This document shows, piece after piece, positions 1 through 8,071 of a stretch of 64,000 nucleotides of DNA. Where the stretch lies: contig NZ_JAJSOK010000009.1 in assembly GCF_021283305.1 (NCBI RefSeq), positions 1-64,000 of the forward strand. Direction: 5' to 3'. Numbering within the stretch: position 1 is the stretch's first letter; each line of letters starts with the position of its first letter. This DNA comes from Pseudonocardia kujensis. GTDB lineage: Bacteria > Actinomycetota > Actinomycetes > Mycobacteriales > Pseudonocardiaceae. The position numbers and the translations under genes are program-made. Under the pieces are notes generated by a model that was not told the DNA's origin, did no database searches, and saw nothing but the letters and a program-made list of their open reading frames with translations.

Positions 1-552
1 ATCGAGGACCTGCTCGCGCTCGCCCGCGACACCCACGAGCCGCGCGACGAGCTGGTCCTCGCCGACCTGCTCACCGACCTCGCCGGCGACTGGCACGCCC
101 GGTCCGAGGCGGCCGGTCGCTCGGTCGGGCTCGAGGCTCCCCGTGGGCTCGCGGTCGCCGCGTCCGAGGCGGCGACCCGCCAGGTCCTCGACGTCCTGGT
201 GGACAACGCCCTGCGCCACGGCTCCGGGCTGGTCACGGTCCGGGCCCGCGGCGTGGGCAGGGCCGTCGCCCTCGACGTGGCCGACGAGGGCGAGATCCCG
301 CCGGACACCTCGGCGGAGCTGTTCACGCGGCGCGCGCGACGGTCCGAAGGGCACGGCATCGGGCTCGCCCTCGGCCGCAGCCTCGCGGAGGCCGAGGGCG
401 GACGGCTCACCCTGACCCGCGCGCGTCCCACCACGTTCACCCTCCTGCTCCGGGCCGCCGCGTGCCCGGATCCGCCGGCGGCCCGGGGTCCGGACGACGT
501 CTTGCCGACCGCTAACCGTCCGTTGGGTGTCCGCAGCGACGACGGCTCCTAA
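1..552 (+). CDS. sensor histidine kinase, C-terminal part (5' truncated)
   Basis: The last 183 residues of a two-component sensor kinase; the sensor region and phospho-accepting His lie before the window. What remains is the end of the dimerisation region and the GHKL ATPase domain. An N-box (VLVDNALRHG, about residues 65-74) and a G2 box (GHGIGLALGR, 117-126) are clear, while the G1 box (DVADEGEIP) is weak. The enzyme would autophosphorylate and pass phosphate to a response regulator, presumably encoded upstream. The frame is open from base 1 and runs to TAG at 550-552. Its stimulus cannot be told from this part. Confidence 0.85.
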   Translation: MEDLLALARDTHEPRDELVLADLLTDLAGDWHARSEAAGRSVGLEAPRGLAVAASEAATRQVLDVLVDNALRHGSGLVTVRARGVGRAVALDVADEGEIPPDTSAELFTRRARRSEGHGIGLALGRSLAEAEGGRLTLTRARPTTFTLLLRAAACPDPPAARGPDDVLPTANRPLGVRSDDGS

Positions 553-601
553 CGTCCGGGGCGTCGCCGGTCTCGGCGGTCTCTCGCAGAGCGGAGCACG
601 G

Positions 602-1513
602 ATGAGGTTTGCCGATACCGAACAGGTCCTGGGCGTCGTGGCGTTGGTGGGGTGGGCGCTCGTGGCCGCGCTGTCGGTGTGCGGTCGTCTCCCGCACGGC
701 AGGCGGCTGTCCGCGGCGACGTCGATCGGGACGGGCGTCGCCGCGGTCGTGTTCGCCCTGCAGGCCACCGTGGTCGACGCGGTCGCCGACCCGGACGGGA
801 TCTCCGCGGCCGACGTGCCGGTCCTGGACTGGTTCGTCGGGCACCGGAGCCCCGGCGCGACGGCACTGGCGCTGACGATCTCGGCCGTGGGCGGGACCGC
901 GGCGATGGCCGTCCTCGCCGCGGTCGCCACCCTCGTGCTCTGGTTCCGCCGTCGCCGCTGGGAGGCCGTGGTCGTCGTCCTCGCCTCCGCCGGTGCGGGC
1001 GTGCTCGTCGAGACGCTCAAGAACGTCTACGACCGGCCGCGTCCCCCGGAGGCGACCCGCCTGGCCGTCGAGACCAACTACTCCCTGCCGTCCGGCCACG
1101 CCCTCGGGTCGACGGTCGTCCTCGGCGTCCTCTGCGCCGTGGCCGTCGTCGTGCTGCGTGGGGTCGCCGTCCGCACGGCCGCGGTGGTGCTCGCGGTCGC
1201 GGCGGTCGCCGTCATCGGGCTGTCCCGGCTCTATCTCGGCGTGCACTGGCTCACCGACGTGCTCGACGGGTGGCTGGTCGGCGCCACCTGGCTGGCCCTG
1301 TGCGTCACCCTCCTCCTGCACCGTCGGCCGGTACCGGTGCCGGATCCCGACCCGGGCCCGCCCGCCGACGGGTCGGCCGCGGACACCGCGGGGCCCCGCC
1401 CGGAGGATCCGCGGACCGTCCGGTTCACCCTCGACCCCTCGGCAGCCCCCTCCGGAGACGACGTCGGCGATCAGGCGACGACGCCGATCCCGCGACCCCG
1501 CGGCCGGCGCTGA
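602..1513 (+). CDS. PAP2-superfamily membrane phosphatase
   Basis: A 303-residue polytopic membrane protein of the type 2 phosphatidic acid phosphatase family, which removes phosphate from lipid phosphates such as phosphatidate or undecaprenyl pyrophosphate. All three family motifs are present: K140 to R145-P146 (KNVYDRPRP), PSGH at 163-166, and SRLYLGVHWLTD at 208-219 with catalytic His215. Several hydrophobic helices surround them. The C-terminal 80 residues are a Pro/Asp-rich cytoplasmic tail with no known domain. The ATG at 602 has a GGAG 7 bases upstream; an earlier in-frame start at 527 would overlap the kinase gene. Substrate unknown. Confidence 0.85.
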   Translation: MRFADTEQVLGVVALVGWALVAALSVCGRLPHGRRLSAATSIGTGVAAVVFALQATVVDAVADPDGISAADVPVLDWFVGHRSPGATALALTISAVGGTAAMAVLAAVATLVLWFRRRRWEAVVVVLASAGAGVLVETLKNVYDRPRPPEATRLAVETNYSLPSGHALGSTVVLGVLCAVAVVVLRGVAVRTAAVVLAVAAVAVIGLSRLYLGVHWLTDVLDGWLVGATWLALCVTLLLHRRPVPVPDPDPGPPADGSAADTAGPRPEDPRTVRFTLDPSAAPSGDDVGDQATTPIPRPRGRR

Positions 1514-1567
1514 CCGATCGGGTGGGTGGCCCACCGGCCCGGGTCCGGCCGCGAGCGTGCGGAGGAG

Positions 1568-2320
1568 TCAGGGAGCCGGTCGGATGAGGCGCCGGCGGCG
1601 GCGCGCGCGCAGCCGTCGTTCACGGAGCTGCTCCACCGCCGGCACCCGAAGCGGCGGCAACGGCTCACCGACGGCCCACTCCAGCAGCAGGTCCGCCAGC
1701 GCGGGATTGCGGGCGAGGACCGGGCCGTGCAGGTAGGTCCCGACGACCCGACCCGCCACCACCCCTTCCGTGCCCCGACCGCTGCCCTGGGTGCTGCCGT
1801 TGCCCACCCCGGACTCGACACGGGCCAGCGGACGGGCGGCCCGGCCCAGCCGGGTCGCGCCCCCGTGGTTCTCGAACCCCGTCAGGGGCGCCCCGGCCAG
1901 CTCCGGCACCAGCGGTGTGGCCACGACCTCCCCCACGGCGCGGCGGGCGCGCCGGGTCGTCGTCACGTCGAGCAGGCCCAGACCCGCGTGGTCGGTCCCG
2001 TCGGGGCCGGCGAAGCGCTCCCCGAGGATCTGCAGGCCCGCGCAGACCGCCAGCACGACGGCACCCCGCTCGACCGCCCCGCGCAGGCCCGGCGGGCGCG
2101 CCGCGCGCTGCGCGGCCAGGACCTGCGCGGAGTCCTCCCCTCCGCCGAGGACGTAGATGTCGCAGCCGGTCGGCACCGTGCCCGTGACGGTCACGATCTC
2201 GGCGCGGCGTCCGCGCCAGCGCAGACGTTGCCGGAGCACCTCGGCGTTCCCCCTGTCGCCGTAGGTGCCCAACAGGTCCGGTGAGACCGAGGCGATCCGC
2301 ACCGCCGACTCGGTGGACAT
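1568..2320 (-). CDS. gatD: lipid II isoglutaminyl synthase, glutamine amidotransferase subunit GatD
   Basis: A 250-residue class I glutamine amidotransferase of the GatD/CobQ-like type. It supplies ammonia to MurT, which amidates the D-Glu of lipid II in peptidoglycan synthesis. The nucleophile Cys93 sits in AVCAGLQILG and His198 in GTYLHGP; the N-terminus (PDLLGTYGDRGN) is typical of GatD. It lies 5 bases downstream of murT on the same strand, so the two are almost certainly one operon making one complex. ATG at 2320 is chosen; a start at 2353 would overlap murT. The Arg-rich C-terminal tail is unusual but probably tolerated. Confidence 0.92.
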   Translation of the reverse strand: MSTESAVRIASVSPDLLGTYGDRGNAEVLRQRLRWRGRRAEIVTVTGTVPTGCDIYVLGGGEDSAQVLAAQRAARPPGLRGAVERGAVVLAVCAGLQILGERFAGPDGTDHAGLGLLDVTTTRRARRAVGEVVATPLVPELAGAPLTGFENHGGATRLGRAARPLARVESGVGNGSTQGSGRGTEGVVAGRVVGTYLHGPVLARNPALADLLLEWAVGEPLPPLRVPAVEQLRERRLRARRRRRLIRPAP

Positions 2321-2325
2321 CCGGT

Positions 2326-3660
2326 TCACCGAGTCCCGTCCGCGGGCAGGCACGTCCGGTTCTCCGTGGCGGTGCGGGCCAGCCGGGCGCGGAGGCCGAG
2401 GAAGGCGGTGTAGTCCGCGGCCACGTCGACCCGAACGCCCAGCCGGCGCGCGGCCGCCACCGGGTCGGCCTCCACCTCGTGGTCGACCTCGGCGTAGGCG
2501 AGCCGGACCGCCACGTCCGCCGCCCGGTCCCCACTGGCGGTCACCCGCCGGCCGCGCAACCGCTCGAAGGGCACGTCCCAGAGCCAGGAGGGGTCGCGGC
2601 CGTCCGCCTCCCGTGCGTTCACCGCGATCACCACCGCACCCTCCGAGGCCTCGATCACGGCGAGCGTCTCCGCCCAGCCCGCCGGGTTCTTCGCCAGCAG
2701 CAGCCGGGTCTCCCCGTCTGCCCGGCGGAACGACCGGTAGCGGCCCGCGATCTCGTCCAGGCCGGTCACGGCGTCGACCGCCCGGTCCGGCGCCACGCCG
2801 TACGCGGTCGCGGCAGCGACCGCGAACGAGGCGTTGACCAGGTTCGCCGTGCCGGGCAGCCGCAACCCCAGGGTCCGGCGGTACCCGTCCGGCCCGGTCA
2901 GGTGCCCGTCCTCGGTCACCGTCCAGGTCGGGGCCGGTTCACGCAGCGCACAGTCCGTGCACCCCCACGTCGTGGCGACGGGGTCGATGTGGCCACCGCA
3001 CAGCAGGCAGGTGACGCCGTCGTGTCGCCACGTCCGCGGCGGGGCGATCCAGATCCGGTGCTCGGCCGCCTGCGCCGCCGCGACGACCAGCGGATCACCG
3101 GCGTTGGCGATCACCGTGGTCCCCGGGCTCTCCAGCAGTGCCGCCCTGATCCGGCGCACGACCGAGGCGACCTCGCCGACCCGGTCCAGCTGGTCCCTGC
3201 TCATGTTCAGCAGCACGACGAACGCCGGCCGGGTCTGCGCGACGACCCCGGGCAGGTAGCCCTCGTCGATCTCCAGCACCGCGCTGTCCGCGTCCGGGTG
3301 GTCGAGCAACGCGGCCAGCGCCCCGTCGACCATGTTGGCCCCGGTGCGGTTCCACGCGGGGCGGGAGCGCACCGCGAAGGCGGCGGCGAGCATCGCCGTC
3401 GTCGTCGACTTCCCGTTGGTGCCGGAGACGAGCGCGACCCGTCGCGCGGTCGTCAGCTCGGCCAGCAGCCCCGGATCGAGGGCGAGGGCCACGCGCCCCC
3501 CGAGGACCCCACCCGGCCGGCCCACCGACCGGCACACGGTCGTCGTGAGGCGGCCGGCACCGGCGGCCAGGCGTGCACGGACGTTCAGGGAAGCCGGTGT
3601 CGCCGCGGCGGACGACCCGCCCACGTGCCGGGACCGGACACCCGACGAGGACCAGGACAC
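2326..3660 (-). CDS. murT: lipid II isoglutaminyl synthase, ATP-dependent subunit MurT
   Basis: A 444-residue Mur-ligase-like protein with the MurT architecture. A central Mur ligase domain carries the P-loop GTNGKST (80-86). An inserted four-Cys zinc ribbon (C218, C221, C234, C237) separates it from a C-terminal DUF1727-type domain. MurT activates the D-Glu carboxylate of lipid II with ATP and uses ammonia from GatD. It is the first gene of the murT-gatD operon. The assigned GTG (3660) gives about 25 extra residues before the conserved start (VRARLAAGAGRL); another GTG at 3624 is possible. A perfect inverted repeat lies 27 bases upstream. Confidence 0.92.
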   Translation of the reverse strand: MSWSSSGVRSRHVGGSSAAATPASLNVRARLAAGAGRLTTTVCRSVGRPGGVLGGRVALALDPGLLAELTTARRVALVSGTNGKSTTTAMLAAAFAVRSRPAWNRTGANMVDGALAALLDHPDADSAVLEIDEGYLPGVVAQTRPAFVVLLNMSRDQLDRVGEVASVVRRIRAALLESPGTTVIANAGDPLVVAAAQAAEHRIWIAPPRTWRHDGVTCLLCGGHIDPVATTWGCTDCALREPAPTWTVTEDGHLTGPDGYRRTLGLRLPGTANLVNASFAVAAATAYGVAPDRAVDAVTGLDEIAGRYRSFRRADGETRLLLAKNPAGWAETLAVIEASEGAVVIAVNAREADGRDPSWLWDVPFERLRGRRVTASGDRAADVAVRLAYAEVDHEVEADPVAAARRLGVRVDVAADYTAFLGLRARLARTATENRTCLPADGTR

Positions 3661-3686
3661 ACCCCGACGATGCCCGCGCCCGGGTT

Positions 3687-3708
3687 AGCGATCGGCAAAC
3701 CGATCGCT
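3687..3708. promoter_or_regulatory. perfect 9-bp inverted repeat upstream of murT
   Basis: Arms AGCGATCGG (3687-3695) and CCGATCGCT (3700-3708) separated by CAAA. The repeat starts 27 bases upstream of the murT GTG, where a repressor of the TetR type or similar could bind. It could also form an RNA hairpin, but no T-run follows on either strand. An operator for the lipid II amidation operon is inferred; the regulator is unknown. Confidence 0.5.
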
Positions 3709-3781
3709 CAGTGCCGACCAACTGATCCTCGCGGACCGACCCGGTCTGCGCGCTCCGCGCTCCCGAGCCCGGGAGGCGTCG

Positions 3782-4927
3782 TCACCGAAGGGCAGCCCCG
3801 ACCGCTCCGGTGCGCCTGCCCTCGGCCGTCGCGGCCCGGATCGCCGGGATCTCGGCGGGGTCGAGCAGCCCGATCGAGGCCGCGTGCTCGGCGATCTCGG
3901 TGCTGTCGTCCACCGCCAGCATCGGCACCCCCCGCGCGCTCACCCGCTCCGCCAACGCCCGGACCTCGGCGTCCCGCCGCGGGGTCCACCCCGGCGGCCG
4001 GCGCACGTAGACCGCGCGGATCCGGTCCGGGTGCGCCTCCGCGACCGCCGCGTAGATCTCCGGGTCGAGCTGGCCGGTGTCGCCGACGAGGACCAGTCCG
4101 AGCCCCGGGTGCTCGTCCAGGATCCGCGTGATCAGGCCGGTCTTGTGCTCGCGCGCACCGATGCGGAACAGGTTGCCATGCCCCGGACCCCAGTCCGTGA
4201 GCAGCAGCGGGCCGAGCGGGAACGCCCGCAGCGCGATGAACTCCAGCAGCGTGCCGTGCAGGTTCCACGGACTGGTCGACACGTAGAACACCGGCCTGCA
4301 CACCCCGGAGGGCGGCGACACCAGCGCCCGGTACAGCGCGGCCGAGCCGGGCAGCGGTGCCCGGTCCGCGGTCTCGGTCAGCAGCGTCGCCCGCAGGAAC
4401 GCCAGGCCGCGCGTCAGGCCGGTCTCCAGGATCGTGTCGTCGACGTCGCTGACGAGGGCCACGTCCGCCCGCGGGTCGACGACCAGGACCTTCGCCCGCG
4501 CAGCCGTCCCGTCCTCGAGGGTCAGCTCGGCCTCCTGCCAGCCGGGTTCCAGACCCGGCTGCTCGATCACGGCGTCCACGTACCCCTCGACGTCCGCCCG
4601 GACGTGCTGCACCCCGGCAGGCGTGCCGATCGCGACGCGCGCCTCGCCCAGCTCGAGGGTGAAGAAGCGGCTCAGGCTCGCGAGCAGCACCTGCCGCCGC
4701 GAGCGCGGGCCGGAGGCGTGGTCGTCGTCGACGACGGCGTCGGGGTGTCCCATCGCGACCCGGGCGCCGATCCGCACACGCCGGGGAGAGCCGTGCCCGA
4801 TGAACGGGATGACGAGCGGCCGACGGCGCCCCCGGATCACCACGACGATCATGACGAGGCGCCCCAGCACGCGCTCCGCCGCCACGGCCACCCGGACGAG
4901 GACGGCCTTCACCTGCGCGCGCTTCAC
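3782..4927 (-). CDS. APP1-family (DUF2183) phosphatase
   Basis: A 381-residue protein with the catalytic domain of the App1 phosphatidate phosphatase family, a HAD-like fold. The signature DVDDT is at 161-165 with the nucleophile Asp. It is followed by VFYVSTSPWNL, a Lys-containing EHKTGLI and LVGDTGQLDPEIY, which are the usual App1 motifs. Residues 1-90 form a short hydrophobic N-terminus and a linker. It is probably a lipid phosphate phosphatase, but bacterial members have little direct biochemistry. The start is a GTG at 4927; no strong ribosome site is visible. It stands alone between murT and the GlxA-like regulator. Confidence 0.82.
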   Translation of the reverse strand: MKRAQVKAVLVRVAVAAERVLGRLVMIVVVIRGRRRPLVIPFIGHGSPRRVRIGARVAMGHPDAVVDDDHASGPRSRRQVLLASLSRFFTLELGEARVAIGTPAGVQHVRADVEGYVDAVIEQPGLEPGWQEAELTLEDGTAARAKVLVVDPRADVALVSDVDDTILETGLTRGLAFLRATLLTETADRAPLPGSAALYRALVSPPSGVCRPVFYVSTSPWNLHGTLLEFIALRAFPLGPLLLTDWGPGHGNLFRIGAREHKTGLITRILDEHPGLGLVLVGDTGQLDPEIYAAVAEAHPDRIRAVYVRRPPGWTPRRDAEVRALAERVSARGVPMLAVDDSTEIAEHAASIGLLDPAEIPAIRAATAEGRRTGAVGAALR

Positions 4928-4999
4928 GCCGCTCAGCGTGTCGCGGAGACGATCAGCGCGCCACCCGGGCCGGCCACCGGGCTCGCCGGGGTGCGTCCC

Positions 5000-6082
5000 T
5001 CAGGCGAGGGGCGGCCCCCGGTCCTGCCCACCACGGCGGGCGGTGCCGAAGCGACGCCGGTAGGCCGCGGGGCTGAGGGACAGCTTCTTCGCGAACACCC
5101 GGCGCATGCTCTCGTAGCTGGGGAACCCGGCGCGGGCCGCGGCCTGCGTCGCGGTGTGCCCCTGGTCGAGCAGTGCCCTCGCCATGTCGAACCGGATGTT
5201 CTCCACGTACCGGCCCGGTGTGGTGGACAGTTCGTCGTGGAACAGGCGGGTGAGCTGCCGGGTGCTGATGTCGAGGTGTCTCGCGAGCTCACCCAGCGAG
5301 TGGCTCCCCCCGGGGTCCGCCGTCACCAGGTCGGTGACCTTCCGCAGGGCCGAGGAACGGGGTGGCGGCCCCTGCAGCGGGGCGGAGAACTGCGACTGCC
5401 CGCCCGAACGCTGCATGTAGACCACCAGGGCGCGGGCGACGTCACGGGCCAGGTCCGATCCGTGGTCCTCCTCCACGAGGGCGAGCGCCAGGTCGATCCC
5501 GGCGGTGACCCCCGCCGACGTGTACGTGCTGCCGTCCCGGACGTAGATCGCGTCGGGCTCGACGCGGCACGTCGGGCACCGGGCGGCGAGCTCGTGCGTG
5601 ACCTGCCAGTGCGTGGTCGCACGCTTGCCGTCGAGGAGGCCGGCGGCGGCGAGGACGAACGCGCCCGTGCAGATCGACGCGACGCGGCGGGCCCCGGCGG
5701 CCGGCACCCGCGCGGCCTCTGCCAGTTCCCGGGCCACGGGTGTTCGCGGATACAGGCCCGAGCCGGCGACCAGGTACGTGTCCGGGCACGGCGCACAGGT
5801 GACGGCGCTCTCGACGGCGACCGTGAACCCGAGGTTCGACGTGACGTCCGCGCCGGTCGGTGACTGCAGCACGATGGCGTAGTCGGCGCCGAACCGGTTC
5901 GCCTCCTGGAACACCTCCGCCGGACCCGCGACGTCCAGCAGGGTCACGCCGTCGTAGACGAGGAACGCGACGCGGCGCGGGGCGACGTCCGCGCCGCCCG
6001 TCGTCCCTCCTCCGGCCGACCGCCCGGGAGGTGCGTGCGGGGCCGAGGGCCGGGCGGTCGCGGAGGCGGTGGACGAGGACAC
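5000..6082 (-). CDS. GlxA-family transcriptional regulator (DJ-1/PfpI domain + AraC HTH)
   Basis: A 360-residue regulator. Residues about 37-205 are a DJ-1/PfpI domain (RRVAFLVYDGVTLLDVAGP) with an elbow Cys in ASICTGAFVL. Residues about 260-345 are an AraC-type double helix-turn-helix ending in the family signature (RAGFPSYESMRRVFAKKLS). Such proteins sense small metabolites and activate neighbouring genes. It is transcribed away from the HD hydrolase and quinone-oxidoreductase genes, with a 204-bp shared promoter region, so these are its likely targets. GTG at 6082 is the assumed start; the first 36 residues are low-complexity and the true start may be later. Confidence 0.87.
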   Translation of the reverse strand: MSSSTASATARPSAPHAPPGRSAGGGTTGGADVAPRRVAFLVYDGVTLLDVAGPAEVFQEANRFGADYAIVLQSPTGADVTSNLGFTVAVESAVTCAPCPDTYLVAGSGLYPRTPVARELAEAARVPAAGARRVASICTGAFVLAAAGLLDGKRATTHWQVTHELAARCPTCRVEPDAIYVRDGSTYTSAGVTAGIDLALALVEEDHGSDLARDVARALVVYMQRSGGQSQFSAPLQGPPPRSSALRKVTDLVTADPGGSHSLGELARHLDISTRQLTRLFHDELSTTPGRYVENIRFDMARALLDQGHTATQAAARAGFPSYESMRRVFAKKLSLSPAAYRRRFGTARRGGQDRGPPLA

Positions 6083-6286
6083 GCGTCATTAAACCGCCCT
6101 CAGGTACTCCGGCGCCGGGTCCCGGCCGCGCACCGGGCCGCCGCCTGGCCGGCGGCGCGCACCGCGTGCGCCACCGTCCTGATCCGAGGAGTTCCTGGCC
6201 GGACGGAGGCGGCGCGCGACCCGGGAAGGTCGGCAGCATCGAGGTCGGGCACCTGGACGACAACCACCCGAGGAGGGCGAACAGTC

Positions 6287-6925
6287 ATGTCGGAGGTCAT
6301 CGCGGGCGTGGAGGTGCCCGAGACGGCGGCGGTCGCCGAGGCGACCCGTCTCGTCCGGGACACCACCAGCCCGCTCGTCTACCACCATTCCCGCCGGGTC
6401 TTCTTCTTCGGCCGGATCCACGCCCGCCGGCTCGGTGTGGTGCCGGATCCCGAACTTCTCTACCTGGCCGCCCTGTTCCACGACACGGGTCTGGCCACCC
6501 CGTTCTCCGACGTGGAGCAGCGGTTCGAGATCGACGGCGCCGACCACGCACGCAGGTTCCTGCGCGAACGCGGCTTCCCGTCCACCGCCGCGGACACCGT
6601 GTGGACCGCGATCGCGCTGCACACGACGCCCGGGATCCCCGCCCGCATGGGCCCGGAGATCGCCACCACGCATCTCGGTGTGCTCACCGACGTCGTCGGC
6701 TTCGGCCTGGCCGAACTCGACGCCGACCAGACCGAGGAGATCCTCGCCGCCCACCCGCGCGGCGACTTCAAGAACGAGTTCCTGCGCACGTACTACGACG
6801 GCCTGAAGAACCGCCCCGAGACCACCAACGGCACCGTGAACGCCGACGTCCTCGCGCACTTCCGGCCCGGCCGGCCGCGGACGACCACCGTCGAACGCAT
6901 CCTCGGCTCGGCCTGGCCGAGCTGA
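6287..6925 (+). CDS. HD-domain protein, cyanamide hydratase-like
   Basis: A 212-residue HD-superfamily hydrolase resembling the bacterial cyanamide hydratase/DDI1 group. Metal ligands are visible: His in VYHHSRR (about 33-34), the HD pair in LFHDTGL (65-66) and His112 in IALHTTPGIP. The family uses a divalent metal to hydrate or hydrolyse small substrates; this protein's own substrate is not known. ATG at 6287 follows a perfect AGGAGG 10 bases upstream. It is divergent from the GlxA-like regulator and 101 bp upstream of the oxidoreductase gene, so the two probably form a small operon. Confidence 0.8.
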   Translation: MSEVIAGVEVPETAAVAEATRLVRDTTSPLVYHHSRRVFFFGRIHARRLGVVPDPELLYLAALFHDTGLATPFSDVEQRFEIDGADHARRFLRERGFPSTAADTVWTAIALHTTPGIPARMGPEIATTHLGVLTDVVGFGLAELDADQTEEILAAHPRGDFKNEFLRTYYDGLKNRPETTNGTVNADVLAHFRPGRPRTTTVERILGSAWPS

Positions 6926-7026
6926 CCCGGACAGCGACGAGCACCCCACCCACCGACGCCGTCCACCCCACCCGACGCCGGCCACGACACCACCGCCCGG
7001 CGAGCCACCCCCGGAAAGGAACCGAC

Positions 7027-7965
7027 ATGCGCGCCATCACCGTCCGCGACCGTGACGCCGGCATCAACGGACTCACCCTGACCGACCTGCCCCACCCCCA
7101 CGCCGCCGAGAACGACGTCATCGTGCAGGTTTACGCCGCCGGCTTCACCCCCGGCGAGCTCGACTGGCCCGCCACCTGGACCGACCGGGCCGGCCACGAC
7201 CGCACCCCCAGCGTGCCCGGACACGAGCTCTCCGGGATCGTCGTCGAACTGGGCTACGGCACCACCGGCCTCACCGTCGGACAACGGGTGTTCGGCCTCA
7301 CCGACTGGACCCGCAACGGCTCCCTCGCCGAGTACACCGCCGTCGAGGCCCGCAACCTCGCCCCCCTGCCCGCCGACATCGACCACACCGTGGCCGCCGC
7401 GCTACCCATCTCCGGGCTGACCGCGTGGCAGGGCCTGTTCGACCACGCGCGGCTCACCGCCGGGCAGACCGTGCTGATCCACGGCGCCGCCGGCGGCGTC
7501 GGGTCGATCGCCGTCCAACTCGCCCGCGACGTCGGAGCCCACGTCATCGGCACCGGGCGGGCCGAGGACCGCGACGTCGCGCTCGGCCTCGGTGCCCACG
7601 CGTTCCTGAACCTCGACGCCGGCGCCCTGGAGGGGGCCGGCCAGGTCGACGTGGTCCTCGACGTGATCGGCGGCGACGTCCTCAAGCGCTCGACTGGCCT
7701 CGTGCGCCCCGGCGGCACCCTCGTGACCGTCGCCGAACCACCCGCCCTGCAACCCGCCGACGGCCGCGCGATCTTCTTCGTGGTCGAACCCGACCGCGCC
7801 CGGCTCGCGGACCTGGCCCGGCGCCTCCGCGAGGGGCGCCTCGAGCCCCTCGTCGGCGCCGTCCGCCCCCTCGAGGAGACGGCCGACGCGTTCGCGCGCC
7901 ACCGCCGCACGCCCGGGAAGACGATCATCCAGGTCGCGCACGAGGAGGGAACGGAGCGTTCGTGA
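7027..7965 (+). CDS. NADP-dependent quinone oxidoreductase-like protein (zinc-free MDR family)
   Basis: A 312-residue medium-chain dehydrogenase/reductase of the quinone-oxidoreductase subgroup. An N-terminal GroES-like domain (about 1-120) lacks the structural and catalytic Zn Cys ligands. The Rossmann domain carries the nucleotide loop HGAAGGVGS (152-160), and the C-terminus ends in RTPGKTIIQV, typical of this group. It would reduce quinones or enones with NADPH. A GGAAAGGA site precedes ATG 7027. It is downstream of the HD hydrolase and convergent with the acyl-CoA synthetase gene. A 12-bp palindrome (GGTGGATCCACC) lies in the short gap after it. Confidence 0.85.
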   Translation: MRAITVRDRDAGINGLTLTDLPHPHAAENDVIVQVYAAGFTPGELDWPATWTDRAGHDRTPSVPGHELSGIVVELGYGTTGLTVGQRVFGLTDWTRNGSLAEYTAVEARNLAPLPADIDHTVAAALPISGLTAWQGLFDHARLTAGQTVLIHGAAGGVGSIAVQLARDVGAHVIGTGRAEDRDVALGLGAHAFLNLDAGALEGAGQVDVVLDVIGGDVLKRSTGLVRPGGTLVTVAEPPALQPADGRAIFFVVEPDRARLADLARRLREGRLEPLVGAVRPLEETADAFARHRRTPGKTIIQVAHEEGTERS

Positions 7966-8071
7966 TCGGCCTGCGGCCGGCTCGTGCAAGGTGGATCCAC
8001 CCATGCGTGGGCCCGTCGGGCCGGTCGGCCTTCCGTCGTCGAGGCCTCCGGCCCGGTTCACAGCGAAACGG

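Noticed and set aside
512-1534. Long open frame on the minus strand opposite the PAP2 gene
   Set aside because: Composition is Arg/Gly/Asp/His-rich with no motifs; it is the shadow of a GC-rich gene whose PAP2 motifs are all on the plus strand.
7990-8001. Palindrome GGTGGATCCACC as a terminator between convergent genes
   Set aside because: It has no loop and no T-run; a palindrome of this length can arise by chance.
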